From Tardiphaga sp051811025 (lineage in GTDB: Bacteria; Pseudomonadota; Alphaproteobacteria; Rhizobiales; Xanthobacteraceae): a stretch of DNA of 64,000 bases. Below the pieces are notes generated by a model. That model was not told where the DNA came from. It did no database searches and saw only the letters and a program-made list of their open reading frames with translations. Below, one piece after another: positions 26,122 to 35,398 of this stretch. The number at the start of each line of letters is the position of its first letter. Positions within the stretch are counted from its first letter, which is position 1. Where the stretch lies: contig NZ_JBPWQE010000001.1 in the NCBI RefSeq assembly GCF_051811025.1, positions 4,030,001-4,094,000 on the forward strand. The letters are read 5' to 3'. Position numbers and translations under genes: made by a program.

Positions 26122-27704
26122 CCGAAGCTCACGGAACTGAAGGACTCGTGCACGCCGACGCCGGTTGAGGTGACGTTCTTCAGGCGCTTGTCAATGAAGG
26201 TCGGATAAGCAGCTTCGAACATCCAGACCACCGGCACATCCTCGACCAGGATCTTCTGCACCTTGCTGTAGAGTTCCTGACGCTTGGCATCGTTAGTTGC
26301 GGATGCTGCTTCGTCGAACAACCGGTCGACCTCCGGATTGGAATAGCCGGCGGTGTTCGAGAACAGGATGCCCTTCTTGATATTGGACGAGATATAGGTG
26401 CGCGACACGCCGAGGGCGGGATCGCCGTACTGATAGACCAGGTTGCCGGTCATCTCGTAATCCCAGTTGCTGAACTTCTCGGCCCAGCCGCCGACATCCG
26501 TGTTCTCGAGCTGGATGTCGATACCCACACGGCCGAGCGTCTGGCGAATGAATTCGCCGGCACGCTGATAGACCTCCCCATAGGGCGGGATCAGATATTT
26601 GAGCGTGACGCGCTTGCCGTCCGGCCCAGGCTTCAGGCCCATCTCGTCGAGCAGCGCCTTGGCCTTCTCGATCGAGTAGTCGTAACGCTTGACGTCCTTT
26701 TCATAAAAACGCGTCTTCGACGACACCGGGCCAGTCGCGATCTTGGGCATGCCGAAATAGACGCGCTGCGCCATCGACTTCAGATCGAGCGCATGCGCAA
26801 TCGCCTGACGGAAGCGCTTGTCGTCCATTGGCTTGACGCGATTGTTGAGCTCGAGCCACTGATGTGGGGCGAAATATTCGTAACCCTTTGTGGTCATCTC
26901 GTAGTTCGGCAGCTTCGACAGGCGAGCGACATCATAAAACTCGATGTCGTTCCATTGCGTGAGCTGGATCTTGCCCTGCTCCAGCGCCAACGAGCGCGAC
27001 GCGGCGTCCGGAATAATGCGATAGATGACCTCGTCGAGATACGGCTCATCCTTGCGGTAGTAGCCTTCGTGTCGAACGAGATGGACGTGGGACCCTTTGA
27101 CCCACTCCTTCAACTTGAACGGACCCGAGCCGATCGCCTGCGCATTCGCCGGGTTCTTGCGATAGTCCGAATCGTCATAGATGTGCTTCGGCACGATCGG
27201 GCCGGTGGTGCAATCGAGCGCGGTGAGGAACGGCGCGAACGGCGCCTTCATCTTGAAGATGACCGTGAGCGGATCGGGCGTCTCGGCCTTGTCGATGCGC
27301 GAATAGATTGCACGCGCACGCGCATGCGTCTCCGGCAGCATCTTGGTCATCGAGAACGCGACGTCCTCTGAAGTCAGCGGCTTGCCGTCGTGGAAGGTGA
27401 TGCCCGGGAACAGCTTGAACGTATAGGTGAGGCCATCGGGCGAAACCTCCCAGGACTGCGCGATGCCGGGCATCGGCTTGAGGTCGGTGCTGTAGCGCAG
27501 CAGGCTCTCATAGATCTTGCCGCCCAGGGTCAGCGTCGGCTGCTGCTGGTTCAGTGCGGTGACGAGAATCGGAGGCTCAGGCTGAATGATCGTGTTCAGC
27601 GTGCCGCCTTTGGTCTGGCCAGCGGCACGGGTGATGCCGAGGGGGATACCCGAGAGAGCAACCGCGCTCACGCCCATCAGCTTCGCGAATTTACGTCTAT
27701 TCAT
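26118..27704 (-). CDS. Family-5 ABC substrate-binding protein, Tat-type signal (copy 1, permease-proximal)
   Basis: A 528-residue SBP family 5 protein beginning MNRRKFAKLMGVSAVALSG, a twin-arginine-type signal. Family blocks include WEVSPDGLTYTFKLFPGITFHDGKPLTSEDV at about 85-115. It is one of three tandem paralogues of identical length, about four residues in five the same by eye. It differs from the others in, for example, the middle region near residue 310 (HALDLKSMAQRVYFGMPK). Its stop overlaps the permease start. A 16-bp hairpin separates it from copy 2 upstream. Confidence 0.94.
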   Translation of the reverse strand: MNRRKFAKLMGVSAVALSGIPLGITRAAGQTKGGTLNTIIQPEPPILVTALNQQQPTLTLGGKIYESLLRYSTDLKPMPGIAQSWEVSPDGLTYTFKLFPGITFHDGKPLTSEDVAFSMTKMLPETHARARAIYSRIDKAETPDPLTVIFKMKAPFAPFLTALDCTTGPIVPKHIYDDSDYRKNPANAQAIGSGPFKLKEWVKGSHVHLVRHEGYYRKDEPYLDEVIYRIIPDAASRSLALEQGKIQLTQWNDIEFYDVARLSKLPNYEMTTKGYEYFAPHQWLELNNRVKPMDDKRFRQAIAHALDLKSMAQRVYFGMPKIATGPVSSKTRFYEKDVKRYDYSIEKAKALLDEMGLKPGPDGKRVTLKYLIPPYGEVYQRAGEFIRQTLGRVGIDIQLENTDVGGWAEKFSNWDYEMTGNLVYQYGDPALGVSRTYISSNIKKGILFSNTAGYSNPEVDRLFDEAASATNDAKRQELYSKVQKILVEDVPVVWMFEAAYPTFIDKRLKNVTSTGVGVHESFSSVSFG

Positions 27705-27737
27705 AGCCTCTATCCTTTAAACATAGACGCCTGACAG

Positions 27738-27775
27738 TGGCTGTAGCCGGACGCTTGCACGTCCGGCTACAGCCA
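27738..27775 (-). other. Perfect intercistronic hairpin between binding-protein genes
   Basis: The 16-base arms TGGCTGTAGCCGGACG and CGTCCGGCTACAGCCA are perfect complements around a six-base loop. The element lies between the stop of copy 2 (27807) and the start of copy 1 (27704) on the leftward transcript. There is no T-run on the transcribed strand. It may protect the upstream mRNA or lower downstream readthrough. Confidence 0.75.
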
Positions 27776-27806
27776 AGCCATCAAGTGACTTTCAGTAACT
27801 TCGGCT

Positions 27807-29393
27807 TCAACCGAGCGTCACGGCTCCAAAAGTCTCGTGCACACCGATGCCGGTGGTGATGACATTCTTCAACCGCTTGTCGATGAAGTTGGGGAAGTCT
27901 TGCTCGACCATCCATGCGATCGGGACTTCTTCTACGACGATTTTCTGCACGGCCGTGTAGAGCTCCTGACGTTTTGCGTCAGATGTCGCCACGGCGGCTT
28001 CTTCGAATAGCCGGTCTACTTCCGTATTGGAATAGCCCGCGATATTTGAGAACAGAATACCCTTGCGGATATTCGCTGTGATGTAACTGCGCGACACGCC
28101 CAGCGCCGGATCGCCGAACTGGTACAGCAGATTACAGGTCATCTCGTAATTCCAGTTGCTGGTGCGTTCGGCCCAGCCGGCAAGATCGAGATTTTCCAGC
28201 TGCAGATCGATGCCGACACGACCGAGCGATTGCTTGAAGAATTCGGCCGAGCGCTGCCAGATTTCGCCGTAAGGCGGAACCAGGAATTTGATACTGACAC
28301 GCTTGCCGTCAGCACCGGGCTTCAGGCCCATCTCGTCGAGCAGGGCCTTCGCCTTGTCCAGCGAGTAGTCGTACTGCTTGACATCTTTTTCGTAGAACCG
28401 CGTCTTCGACGAAACGGGGCCGGTCGCCACCTTGCCGAGATTGAAGAACACGCGCTGCAGCAGCGCCTTGCGATCGACCGCGAACATGACCGCCTGACGG
28501 AAGCGCTTGTCGTCCATCGGCTTGACGCGAAGATTGAACTCCAGCCAGAAATGCGGCGCGAAGAACTCGTAGCCCTTGGTGGTCATTTCAACATTGGGCA
28601 GCTTTGAGAGACGTGCGACATCGAACAATTCGACGTCCGTCCACTGCGTCAATTGGACCTTACCCTGCTCGAGCGCGACTGCGCGCGACGCACCATCCGG
28701 AATCACGCGATAGATGATCTCATCGAGATGCGGCTCGCCCTTGCGGTAATAGCCCTCGTGTTTGACGAGATGAACGTGCGAGCCCTTGACCCATTCCTTG
28801 AGCTTGAACGGGCCTGAGCCGATCGCCTGCGCATTGGCAGGGTTCTTGCGAAAATCGGTGCCGTCATAGATGTGCTTCGGCACGATCGGCGCTGTCGTGC
28901 AATCGAACGAATTGAGGAACGGCGCGAACGGCGCTTTGAGCGTGAACACCACCGTGAGTGGATCAGGCGCTTCAGCCTTGTCGATGCGCAGGAAGGTGCC
29001 GCGCGCACGCGCATGAGTTTCAACGAGAACCTTGGTGACCGAGAACACCACGTCTTCCGACGTCAACGGCTTGCCGTCATGGAAGGTGATGCCCGGAAAC
29101 AGCTTGAACGTATAGACGAGGCCATCAGGTGAAACAGTCCAGGACTCAGCGAGACCGGGCAGCGGCTTGAGATCGGAGCCATAGCGGAGCAGGCTCTCAT
29201 AGATCTTGCCGCCAAGCGTCAACGTCGGCTGCTGCTGGTTGAGCGCCGTCACCAGGATCGGCGGCTCGGGCTGGATGATCGTGTTGAGAGTACCGCCCTT
29301 GGTCTGACCGATGGCGCGCGCGACGCCGAGGGGAATCCCCGAAAGCGCCGTCGCACTCAAACCCAATAGCTTCGCGAATTCACGTCTATTCAT
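27807..29393 (-). CDS. Family-5 ABC substrate-binding protein, Tat-type signal (copy 2)
   Basis: The second of three tandem 528-residue paralogues. The Tat-like signal is MNRREFAKLLGLSATALSG. It shares the core TLNTIIQPEPPILVTALNQQ and most of the mature protein with copies 1 and 3. Ligand-facing loops differ, for example near 310 (FAVDRKALLQRVFFNLGK) and 400 (KQSLGRVGIDLQLENLDLAG). It lies 40 bases after copy 3. The hairpin at 27738-27775 follows its stop, so its mRNA may be more stable than that of the distal genes. Confidence 0.94.
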   Translation of the reverse strand: MNRREFAKLLGLSATALSGIPLGVARAIGQTKGGTLNTIIQPEPPILVTALNQQQPTLTLGGKIYESLLRYGSDLKPLPGLAESWTVSPDGLVYTFKLFPGITFHDGKPLTSEDVVFSVTKVLVETHARARGTFLRIDKAEAPDPLTVVFTLKAPFAPFLNSFDCTTAPIVPKHIYDGTDFRKNPANAQAIGSGPFKLKEWVKGSHVHLVKHEGYYRKGEPHLDEIIYRVIPDGASRAVALEQGKVQLTQWTDVELFDVARLSKLPNVEMTTKGYEFFAPHFWLEFNLRVKPMDDKRFRQAVMFAVDRKALLQRVFFNLGKVATGPVSSKTRFYEKDVKQYDYSLDKAKALLDEMGLKPGADGKRVSIKFLVPPYGEIWQRSAEFFKQSLGRVGIDLQLENLDLAGWAERTSNWNYEMTCNLLYQFGDPALGVSRSYITANIRKGILFSNIAGYSNTEVDRLFEEAAVATSDAKRQELYTAVQKIVVEEVPIAWMVEQDFPNFIDKRLKNVITTGIGVHETFGAVTLG

Positions 29394-29433
29394 CTTAATT
29401 CCTTTGTAGCAAAGATATTTGAAACGTTCAACG

Positions 29434-31020
29434 TTATCCGAAGCTCACCGCCCCGAACGTCTCGTGCACCCCGATCGCCGTCGACAACACGTTCTTCAGC
29501 CGCTTGTCGATGAAGTTCGGATAGTCCTGCTCGAACGTCCAGACCACTGGAACGTCCTCAACGAGAATTCTCTGGACCTGACTATAAAGCTCCTGCCGCT
29601 TGTCATCGGACGTCGCCACAGCTGCTTCTTCGAACAGGCGATCAACCTCCGGATTAGAATAGCCGGCGGTGTTCGAGAATAGGATGCCCTTCTTGATATT
29701 CGACGAGATGTAGGTGCGCGCCACACCGAGCGCGGGATCGCCGAACTGATAGACTAGGTTGCCGGTCATATCGTAATCCCAATCGGCGAACTTTTGCGCC
29801 CAGCCGGCGATATCGGTGGTCTGCAGTTGCAGATCGATGCCGACGCGCCCGAGCGACTGGCGCAGGAATTCGGCGGCCCGCGTATTGGCCTCGCTGACCG
29901 GCGAGATCAGATAGCGCAGCGTGACGCGCTTGCCATCCGGACCGGGCTTCAGCCCCATCTCATCGAGCAGCGCCTTCGCCTTGTCGAGGGAGTAGTCATA
30001 GATCTTGACGTTCTTGTCGTAGAACCGCGTCTTCGACGAGATCGGGCCGGTCGCCAGCTTGCCGAGCCCGAAATAGATTCGCTGCAGCATCGTCTTGCGG
30101 TCGATCGCATGCATCACGGCCTGACGAAAACGCTTGTCGTCCATCGGCTTGATGCGATTATTGAGTTCGATCCATTGATGCGGCGCAAAGAACTCGTAGC
30201 CCTTGGTGGACACCTCGTAATTCGGCAGTTTCGACAGCCGCGGCACCTCGAAGAATTCGATATCGCCCCACTGCGTTAGCTGCACCCTGCCCTGCTCGAC
30301 CGCCACGGTACGCGACGCACCATCGGGGATCGCGCGGTAGATGATTTCATCGAGATAGGGCTCGCCGGGCCGATGGTAACCTTCGTGCCGGACAAAATGG
30401 ATGTGCGATCCCTTGACCCACTCCTTGAGCTTGAACGGACCGCAGCCGATTGCCTGCGCATTGGCGGGATTCTTGCGATAGTCGGTCCCCTCATAGATGT
30501 GCTTCGGCAGGATCGGCGCCGTGGTGCAATCCAGCGACGTCAGGAACGGCGCGAAGGGCGACTTCAGCGTGAAGATCACTGTCAGTGGATTGGGCGCTTC
30601 CGCCTTCGCGATACGCGCAAATGTCACGCGACCGCGCGCATGGGTTTCCATCAGCACCTTGGTCATGGTGAAAATCACGTCTTCCGACGTCAGCGGCTTG
30701 CCGTCGTGAAACGTGATGTTCGGGAACAGCTTGAACGTGTAGGTCAGCCCGTCCGGCGAAACCTCCCAGGATTTGGCGAGTCCGGGAATCGGCTTGAGAT
30801 CGAAATCGTAGCGCAGCAGGCTCTCATAGAGTTTGCCGCCAACGGTGAGGGTCGGCTGTTGCTGATTGATTGCCGTGACCAGGATCGGCGGTTCGGGCTG
30901 AATGATCGTATTGAGGGTACCGCCTCTGGTCTGCCCCGTGGCGCGGGTGATGCCGAGCGGGATGCCCGACAGCGCCGTAGCGCTCACACCCAGCAATTTC
31001 GCAAACTCACGTCGATTCAT
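29434..31020 (-). CDS. Family-5 ABC substrate-binding protein, Tat-type signal (copy 3, promoter-proximal)
   Basis: The first transcribed of the three tandem paralogues, again 528 residues with the twin-arginine-type start MNRREFAKLLGVSATALSG. The mature region keeps the family blocks. It differs from its sisters around 360-385 (RYLISPVSEANTRAAEFLRQ) and 400-410 (QTTDIAGWAQKFADWDYDM). The ATG at 31020 has GGAGAG upstream. The operon promoter should lie in 31021-31181. Retention of three full-length copies suggests different ligand ranges or dosage selection. Confidence 0.94.
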   Translation of the reverse strand: MNRREFAKLLGVSATALSGIPLGITRATGQTRGGTLNTIIQPEPPILVTAINQQQPTLTVGGKLYESLLRYDFDLKPIPGLAKSWEVSPDGLTYTFKLFPNITFHDGKPLTSEDVIFTMTKVLMETHARGRVTFARIAKAEAPNPLTVIFTLKSPFAPFLTSLDCTTAPILPKHIYEGTDYRKNPANAQAIGCGPFKLKEWVKGSHIHFVRHEGYHRPGEPYLDEIIYRAIPDGASRTVAVEQGRVQLTQWGDIEFFEVPRLSKLPNYEVSTKGYEFFAPHQWIELNNRIKPMDDKRFRQAVMHAIDRKTMLQRIYFGLGKLATGPISSKTRFYDKNVKIYDYSLDKAKALLDEMGLKPGPDGKRVTLRYLISPVSEANTRAAEFLRQSLGRVGIDLQLQTTDIAGWAQKFADWDYDMTGNLVYQFGDPALGVARTYISSNIKKGILFSNTAGYSNPEVDRLFEEAAVATSDDKRQELYSQVQRILVEDVPVVWTFEQDYPNFIDKRLKNVLSTAIGVHETFGAVSFG

Positions 31021-31110
31021 TCAGCTCTCCCGATGGACACAGAGGGTTGAACGTCAGGGTTGCACTGACGCGCAAGGATGAGCTTGCAATATTCAAGCCG
31101 CCGCCGCCGC

Positions 31111-31139
31111 CGGGCCGATCATCATCGCGATCGGGCCCG
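31111..31139. other. Imperfect hairpin upstream of the binding-protein operon
   Basis: CGGGCCGATC pairs with GATCGGGCCCG (one bulged base) across an eight-base loop, next to a GCC-repeat tract (31096-31112). It lies between the leftward dehydrogenase gene's stop (31182) and the start of copy 3 (31020). It could end transcription of the dehydrogenase or lie in the operon leader. Confidence 0.35.
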
Positions 31140-31181
31140 CATTGTCTGAGAACCGAGCATGTTCCGTGAGTGAGCAGGCAT

Positions 31182-32111
31182 TCAGTATCCCAGTGCCGGA
31201 TCGACGCGGTTGAGTAGAATCTCTCCAACCTCGAGACGACGGATATTCTCGGCGATCTGGTCGGCAATGACGCGCGGCTTGGCCAATCCGGCCATATGCG
31301 GCGTCACCAGAATGCCCGGCTCCGTCCACAGCGGATTGTCCGGCTGCAGCGGCTCCTTGTCGAACACATCAAGAATTGCGCCGCGCAGATGGCCCGAACG
31401 CAATGAGGCAACGAGGTCTGGAACGTTCAGATGCTCGCCGCGGCTGCAGAGAATAAGTGCCGCCCCTTTCGGCAGGCGTGCGAAGCGGTCAGCATTCAAG
31501 ATTCCCACCGTGCTTGGCGTCAGCGGCAGCAGGCAGACCAGAATGTCGGTCTGCGCCAGAAAATCGTCGAGCGCGGCGTCGCTGGCGAAGACCTCCACGC
31601 CCTGGACCTGTTTTGCGGAGCGCGACCAGCCGGAGACCTTGTAGCCAACCGATTTCAGAAGCGTGGCAGCCTGGATTCCGAGGGTGCCGAGACCAAGGAT
31701 ACCGACGCGCTTGTCGGCGGCAGCGACCTGATCGTAGCGATGCCAGTGTCCATTGCGGGCATTGGTGGAGACGCGATCAAATTCGCGATGAAAATACAGC
31801 GTGCCCCACAGCACATATTCGGCCATCGCCTTGCCCAGCAGCGGATCGACGATCCGGCAGAGCGGCAGGTTGGGCAGCGCCGTGTCGGACAACACATTGT
31901 CCACGCCTGCGGCGATGGAGTGGATCAGCCGCAGGTTCGGCATGGTCGCCATCACGCCCGCGGGTGGCTTCCAGCAGACCACAACCTCCCCGTCCAGCGC
32001 ACCCTGCTCGGGCCAAGTGGTCACGACTGCGCCCGGAACCGACCGTTTCAAGTGGTCTTCGAGAAAGCCCATCGTATTGGACAGGGTTGTCATGAGAGTA
32101 ATGCGGGTCAT
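31182..32111 (-). CDS. D-2-hydroxyacid dehydrogenase (glyoxylate/hydroxypyruvate reductase type)
   Basis: A 309-residue NAD(P)H-dependent 2-hydroxyacid dehydrogenase. The cofactor motif GLGTLGIQAA lies near residue 140. The catalytic triad is visible as Arg in LILCSRGEHLN, Glu in LDVFDKEPLQ and His in VTPHMAG. It resembles the GhrA branch. The ATG at 32111 has AGGA upstream. It is upstream of the triple binding-protein operon and divergent from an AraC regulator that probably controls it. It may reduce a 2-oxoacid made from the imported ligand, but that is inference. Confidence 0.92.
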   Translation of the reverse strand: MTRITLMTTLSNTMGFLEDHLKRSVPGAVVTTWPEQGALDGEVVVCWKPPAGVMATMPNLRLIHSIAAGVDNVLSDTALPNLPLCRIVDPLLGKAMAEYVLWGTLYFHREFDRVSTNARNGHWHRYDQVAAADKRVGILGLGTLGIQAATLLKSVGYKVSGWSRSAKQVQGVEVFASDAALDDFLAQTDILVCLLPLTPSTVGILNADRFARLPKGAALILCSRGEHLNVPDLVASLRSGHLRGAILDVFDKEPLQPDNPLWTEPGILVTPHMAGLAKPRVIADQIAENIRRLEVGEILLNRVDPALGY

Positions 32112-32254
32112 CGAATTCCTGCGTTTGTTTCGGCCATTGGCATGAAGCCTGCTTTGAGAATGGCAACGTTGGGAACGATGCGCTCAAAACCTCTATCCTA
32201 GGGTACGATGTCAGCGCATCATCTCCGTCTTCACAGGGTCAGGATTTGTCGCGT

Positions 32255-33133
32255 ATGGGCCATATCTCTTCAATTTCATGCGCCACGCCGCGCCAGCGTG
32301 TCGCGCCGCCGGCTATGGTGAGTTTTTCCGGCTTCGAGGCCAGCGGCCGCCGCGCCGATGCACTCCAGGCCGCGCAACGCCCGGTCGTTGCGATGGCCGC
32401 CGAATTCTCCTCGGGCGGCGTCGGCGTCCGGCACAGCCACCGCCGCGCGCAGTTCCTGCACGGCCTGACCGGGGTCATGACCGTGATCACCGAGAGCGGC
32501 AGCTGGACCGTATCGCCGCAGCATGCGCTGTGGATCCCGCCCGGCGTCGTCCATCAAAGCCGCTGCTGGGGCACCGTGCAGCTGCGTACGCTTTACGTCG
32601 AACCCGACGCGACGGTCGGCCTGCCGACCTCGTGCCAGCTGATGGAAGTGTCGTCGTTGGTACGCGCGCTGCTCAACGAGGCCGTCACCTTCCCGACCGA
32701 ATACGACATGGATGGCCGCGAAGGGCAGATCATGAACTTGATGCTCGCGGAAATCGGCCGCATGCCCGCGGTGCCATTGCGTGCGCCGATGCCGCAAGAC
32801 CGCCGCCTCGCGCGGATCTGTGAAGCGATCCTGCGCGAGCCCGGCAACAATCAGGATCTGGAATCCTGGTCGCAGATCGGTGGCCTCGGCCGACGGACGC
32901 TGACACGGCTGTTTCGCCGCGAGACCGGCATGAGCTTCGCCGAGTGGCGCCAGCAGGTACGATTGATGGAAGCGCTGTCGCGCCTGACCATGCGCGAGCC
33001 GGTGACCAATGTGGCGCTCGATCTCGGCTATGATAGTCCGAGTGCATTCAGCGCCATGTTCCGTCGCTCGATGGGGATTTCACCACGCGACTATCTACGC
33101 TGGAGTGAACAGACGGCGGACTTGGCACCATAA
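32255..33133 (+). CDS. AraC-family transcriptional regulator
   Basis: A 292-residue regulator. An N-terminal cupin-like sensor domain (SHRRAQFLHGLTGVMTVITESGSWTVSPQHALWIPPGVVH, about 65-105) is followed by a C-terminal AraC double helix-turn-helix (GLGRRTLTRLFRRETGMSFAEWRQQVRL and NVALDLGYDSPSAFSAMFRRSMGISPRDY). The ATG at 32255 follows AGGGTCAGGA; a TTG at 32246 is possible. It is divergent from the D-2-hydroxyacid dehydrogenase across about 140 bases, the usual arrangement for a regulator and its target. Confidence 0.93.
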   Translation: MGHISSISCATPRQRVAPPAMVSFSGFEASGRRADALQAAQRPVVAMAAEFSSGGVGVRHSHRRAQFLHGLTGVMTVITESGSWTVSPQHALWIPPGVVHQSRCWGTVQLRTLYVEPDATVGLPTSCQLMEVSSLVRALLNEAVTFPTEYDMDGREGQIMNLMLAEIGRMPAVPLRAPMPQDRRLARICEAILREPGNNQDLESWSQIGGLGRRTLTRLFRRETGMSFAEWRQQVRLMEALSRLTMREPVTNVALDLGYDSPSAFSAMFRRSMGISPRDYLRWSEQTADLAP

Positions 33134-33148
33134 CCGACGCGCACCACC

Positions 33149-33379
33149 TCAGGACTCGACTGCTGGCCGCACTTCCATCGTAGCGCGCAATCGCCGAATG
33201 CCAGCTTCGATCTCGCGGATGTCGTCGTCGAGCTGCCCGAGCAGCACGCCGAAATTGAAGTCCATTCTGTTGCGGACAGATGCCGCCAGCGTTTCGCGAT
33301 GCGCCTTGAGATCCTGCAACGCACTTAGCTGGTTTGTGTCGACATAGGCGGCAACCACAAGCTCAATCGCGCTTTTCAC
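33149..33379 (-). CDS. Small hypothetical protein, helical
   Basis: A 76-residue protein starting at a GTG whose codon overlaps the stop of the upstream small gene (GTGA), so translation is probably coupled. The sequence (SALQDLKAHRETLAAS, then GQLDDDIREIEAGIRRLRAT) is rich in charged heptads and likely forms a helical hairpin or coiled coil. There is no signal peptide or membrane segment. I do not recognise a named family. It converges on the AraC gene with only 15 bases between stops. Confidence 0.6.
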   Translation of the reverse strand: MKSAIELVVAAYVDTNQLSALQDLKAHRETLAASVRNRMDFNFGVLLGQLDDDIREIEAGIRRLRATMEVRPAVES

Positions 33380-33594
33380 CGCAACGCTTTCTTCTCGGCT
33401 TCATCGATTTGCGCCTTCAACCGCGCCTTGGTCGCTCGAACACCGGGGAACGGTGCTCCAAGCCGGCGCGCCTGGATCTGTACGGAACTCTGCGGTCGTT
33501 TCATGATCACCGCCGCCCTGGCCAGCGATACTTTACGCGCGATAAGCCCTTTCAAAATTTCAATCTGTTCGTCGTCCCAACGATTTTTTGCCAT
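33376..33594 (-). CDS. Small putative DNA-binding protein, SANT/HTH-like
   Basis: A 72-residue basic protein. MAKNRWDDEQIEILKGLIARKVSLARAAVIMKRPQSSVQIQARRLG has a Trp-containing first helix and a pattern like SANT/Myb-like or GcrA-like helix-turn-helix proteins: a helix, a short turn, then a recognition helix with SSVQIQARRL. A charged tail follows (RLKAQIDEAEKKALR). It overlaps the next small gene by four bases. The DNA-binding role is inferred from pattern only. Confidence 0.6.
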   Translation of the reverse strand: MAKNRWDDEQIEILKGLIARKVSLARAAVIMKRPQSSVQIQARRLGAPFPGVRATKARLKAQIDEAEKKALR

Positions 33595-33766
33595 CTGATC
33601 TTATGAGTGCGCTGAAATAACTTGTCTGCACGGTAGCTGCCCCTTTGCAACGCGATGTTCACAACTATTGTTCCCGATGCGTGCAGGTTGCAGAGCACAA
33701 TCCCTGCCGGAGAAAGCGCTGCGTGGAGTTGCGATGATATCGTTTCGCAGCGGGGAAACAGTACTG

Positions 33767-33796
33767 AAAAGGCCCCGGAGTGATCCGGAGCCTTTC
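33767..33796 (-). terminator. Probable intrinsic terminator of the ThDP enzyme gene
   Basis: On the minus strand AAAGGCTCCGGA pairs with TCCGGGGCCTTT (one mismatch) around a four-base loop and is followed by a short T tract. It lies about 60 bases past the stop at 33857. Confidence 0.65.
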
Positions 33797-33856
33797 TCTA
33801 TTTGGCAGTCACCCACCTGGTAGCAGGGTATTTGTCAGCTACGGTTCAGCCGCAGC

Positions 33857-35398
33857 TCACATCACCACTTCGATCAGCTTCGGGCCCTTCGCGGCGAGCG
33901 CGTTGGCGAGCGCCTTGTTGAAGTCGTCGACGTTGGACACCGAGACGCCGGGGACGCCCATGCCCTTGGCGAGCGACACCCAGTCGAGTGCCGGGCGGTC
34001 GAGATTGAGCATGTCCAGCGCGCGCTGGCCGGGCTCGCCGGCATCGACGCCGGTGAATTCGCCGAGCAGGATTTGATACTTGCGGTTGGCGAACACGATG
34101 GTGGTGATGTCGAGCTCTTCGCGGGCCTGAGTCCACAGCGACTGCAGGGTGTACATGGCGCTGCCGTCACCGACCATGCAGATCACCTTGCGGTCCGGAC
34201 AGGCAATGGCGGCGCCGGTGGCGACCGGGGTCGAGAAGCCGATCGAGCCGCCCATGTTCTGCAGCCAGTCATGCGGCGCAGCCGCTGCGGTCGGCGGGAA
34301 GAAGCCGCGACCGGTAGTCAGCGACTCGTCAACCATGATGGCGTTTTCCGGGATCGCATAGGCAATCGCCTGCGCAATCGTTGTGTGGTTTAGCGCACCG
34401 GTCGGCTTCACCAGTTCGGCGAGCTTCTGCGGCTTCACATCCGATGGCTTGGCACCGAGTGCGCCGGCCAGTGCTTCGAGCGCAGCGATCGAGTTCTCGC
34501 CGCCTGCGGTGATGCGATGCACTTCGCAGCCTTCCGGCTTCAGCATGCTCGGCTTGTTCGGATAGGCGAAGAAGGCGACGGGATCGTTGGCTTCCACCAG
34601 CACGATGTTCTTGAAGTCCTTCAGAAGTGGAAGCGCGGCTTCGATCACATAAGGAATGCGATCGATGGAGAAGCGGCCACGGCCGCGCGCCATGCGCGGA
34701 TTGTAGGTCTGGCCCATTACCTTGCAGCCGGTCTTGCCGGCGATCTGCTCGGCCAGCGCCAGGCCCTTCTCGGTCAACCCCTGGCCGGTCATCAGCAGCA
34801 GCGTCGAGGCGCCGCCGTCCTTCATGATCCTGGCAGCGGTCTCGACGGCCTGTGCCGAATAGCCGGCGCTCTGCTTTTCGGCCGGCACCGGGGCCACGCC
34901 ATCGGCCGCGCCCCATGCGGTGTCAGCGGGCAGGATCAGCGTGGCAATCTGGCGATCCTTGGCGGCGGCAATTGCTGCGGCGCCGTCTTTGGCCACCGAC
35001 TTGGAATCCGGCGAGGTGTGCACCCACTGCGACATCGGACGGGCGAGGCCCTCGATGTCCGAGGTCAGCGGCGCGTTATATTCGATGTGATAGACGGCGT
35101 GCTGGCCGACGATGTTGACGATGCCCGAATTGGCCTTCTTGGCGTTGTGCAGGTTGGCAAGGCCGTTGGCGAGGCCGGGGCCGAGATGCAGCAGTGTCGA
35201 GGCCGGAGTGCCCTTCATGCGGAAATAGCCGTCGGCGGCGCCGGTCACGATGCCTTCGAACAGGCCGAGCACGCAGCGCATGCCTTCCACGCGGTCGAGC
35301 GCCGCAACGAAATGCATTTCCGACGTTCCCGGATTGGCAAAGCAGACATCCACATTGCCCGCGACCAATGTCCGCACCAGGCTTTCCGCACCGTTCAT
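33857..35398 (-). CDS. Thiamine diphosphate-dependent enzyme, acetolactate synthase/benzoylformate decarboxylase family
   Basis: A 513-residue ThDP enzyme. The N-terminal domain has the cofactor-activating Glu27 in ANPGTSEMHF. The C-terminal domain has the GDG...N cofactor motif (MVGDGSAMYTLQSLW, ending in FANRKY). It is somewhat shorter than true acetolactate synthase large subunits (about 550-600), and no small subunit is adjacent. Decarboxylation or carboligation of an aromatic or branched 2-oxoacid is therefore as likely as a biosynthetic role. The ATG at 35398 follows GGAGTGAG. It is monocistronic and divergent from the L,D-transpeptidase. Confidence 0.88.
   Translation of the reverse strand: MNGAESLVRTLVAGNVDVCFANPGTSEMHFVAALDRVEGMRCVLGLFEGIVTGAADGYFRMKGTPASTLLHLGPGLANGLANLHNAKKANSGIVNIVGQHAVYHIEYNAPLTSDIEGLARPMSQWVHTSPDSKSVAKDGAAAIAAAKDRQIATLILPADTAWGAADGVAPVPAEKQSAGYSAQAVETAARIMKDGGASTLLLMTGQGLTEKGLALAEQIAGKTGCKVMGQTYNPRMARGRGRFSIDRIPYVIEAALPLLKDFKNIVLVEANDPVAFFAYPNKPSMLKPEGCEVHRITAGGENSIAALEALAGALGAKPSDVKPQKLAELVKPTGALNHTTIAQAIAYAIPENAIMVDESLTTGRGFFPPTAAAAPHDWLQNMGGSIGFSTPVATGAAIACPDRKVICMVGDGSAMYTLQSLWTQAREELDITTIVFANRKYQILLGEFTGVDAGEPGQRALDMLNLDRPALDWVSLAKGMGVPGVSVSNVDDFNKALANALAAKGPKLIEVVM

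Noticed and set aside
26118..31020. Assembly artefact or pseudogene explanation for the three binding proteins
   Set aside because: Each copy is full length with its own start, signal peptide and scattered differences, so they are distinct intact genes.
33601..33816. 71-codon leftward frame before the small gene pair
   Set aside because: Overlaps the terminator hairpin at 33767-33796 and has no family resemblance.
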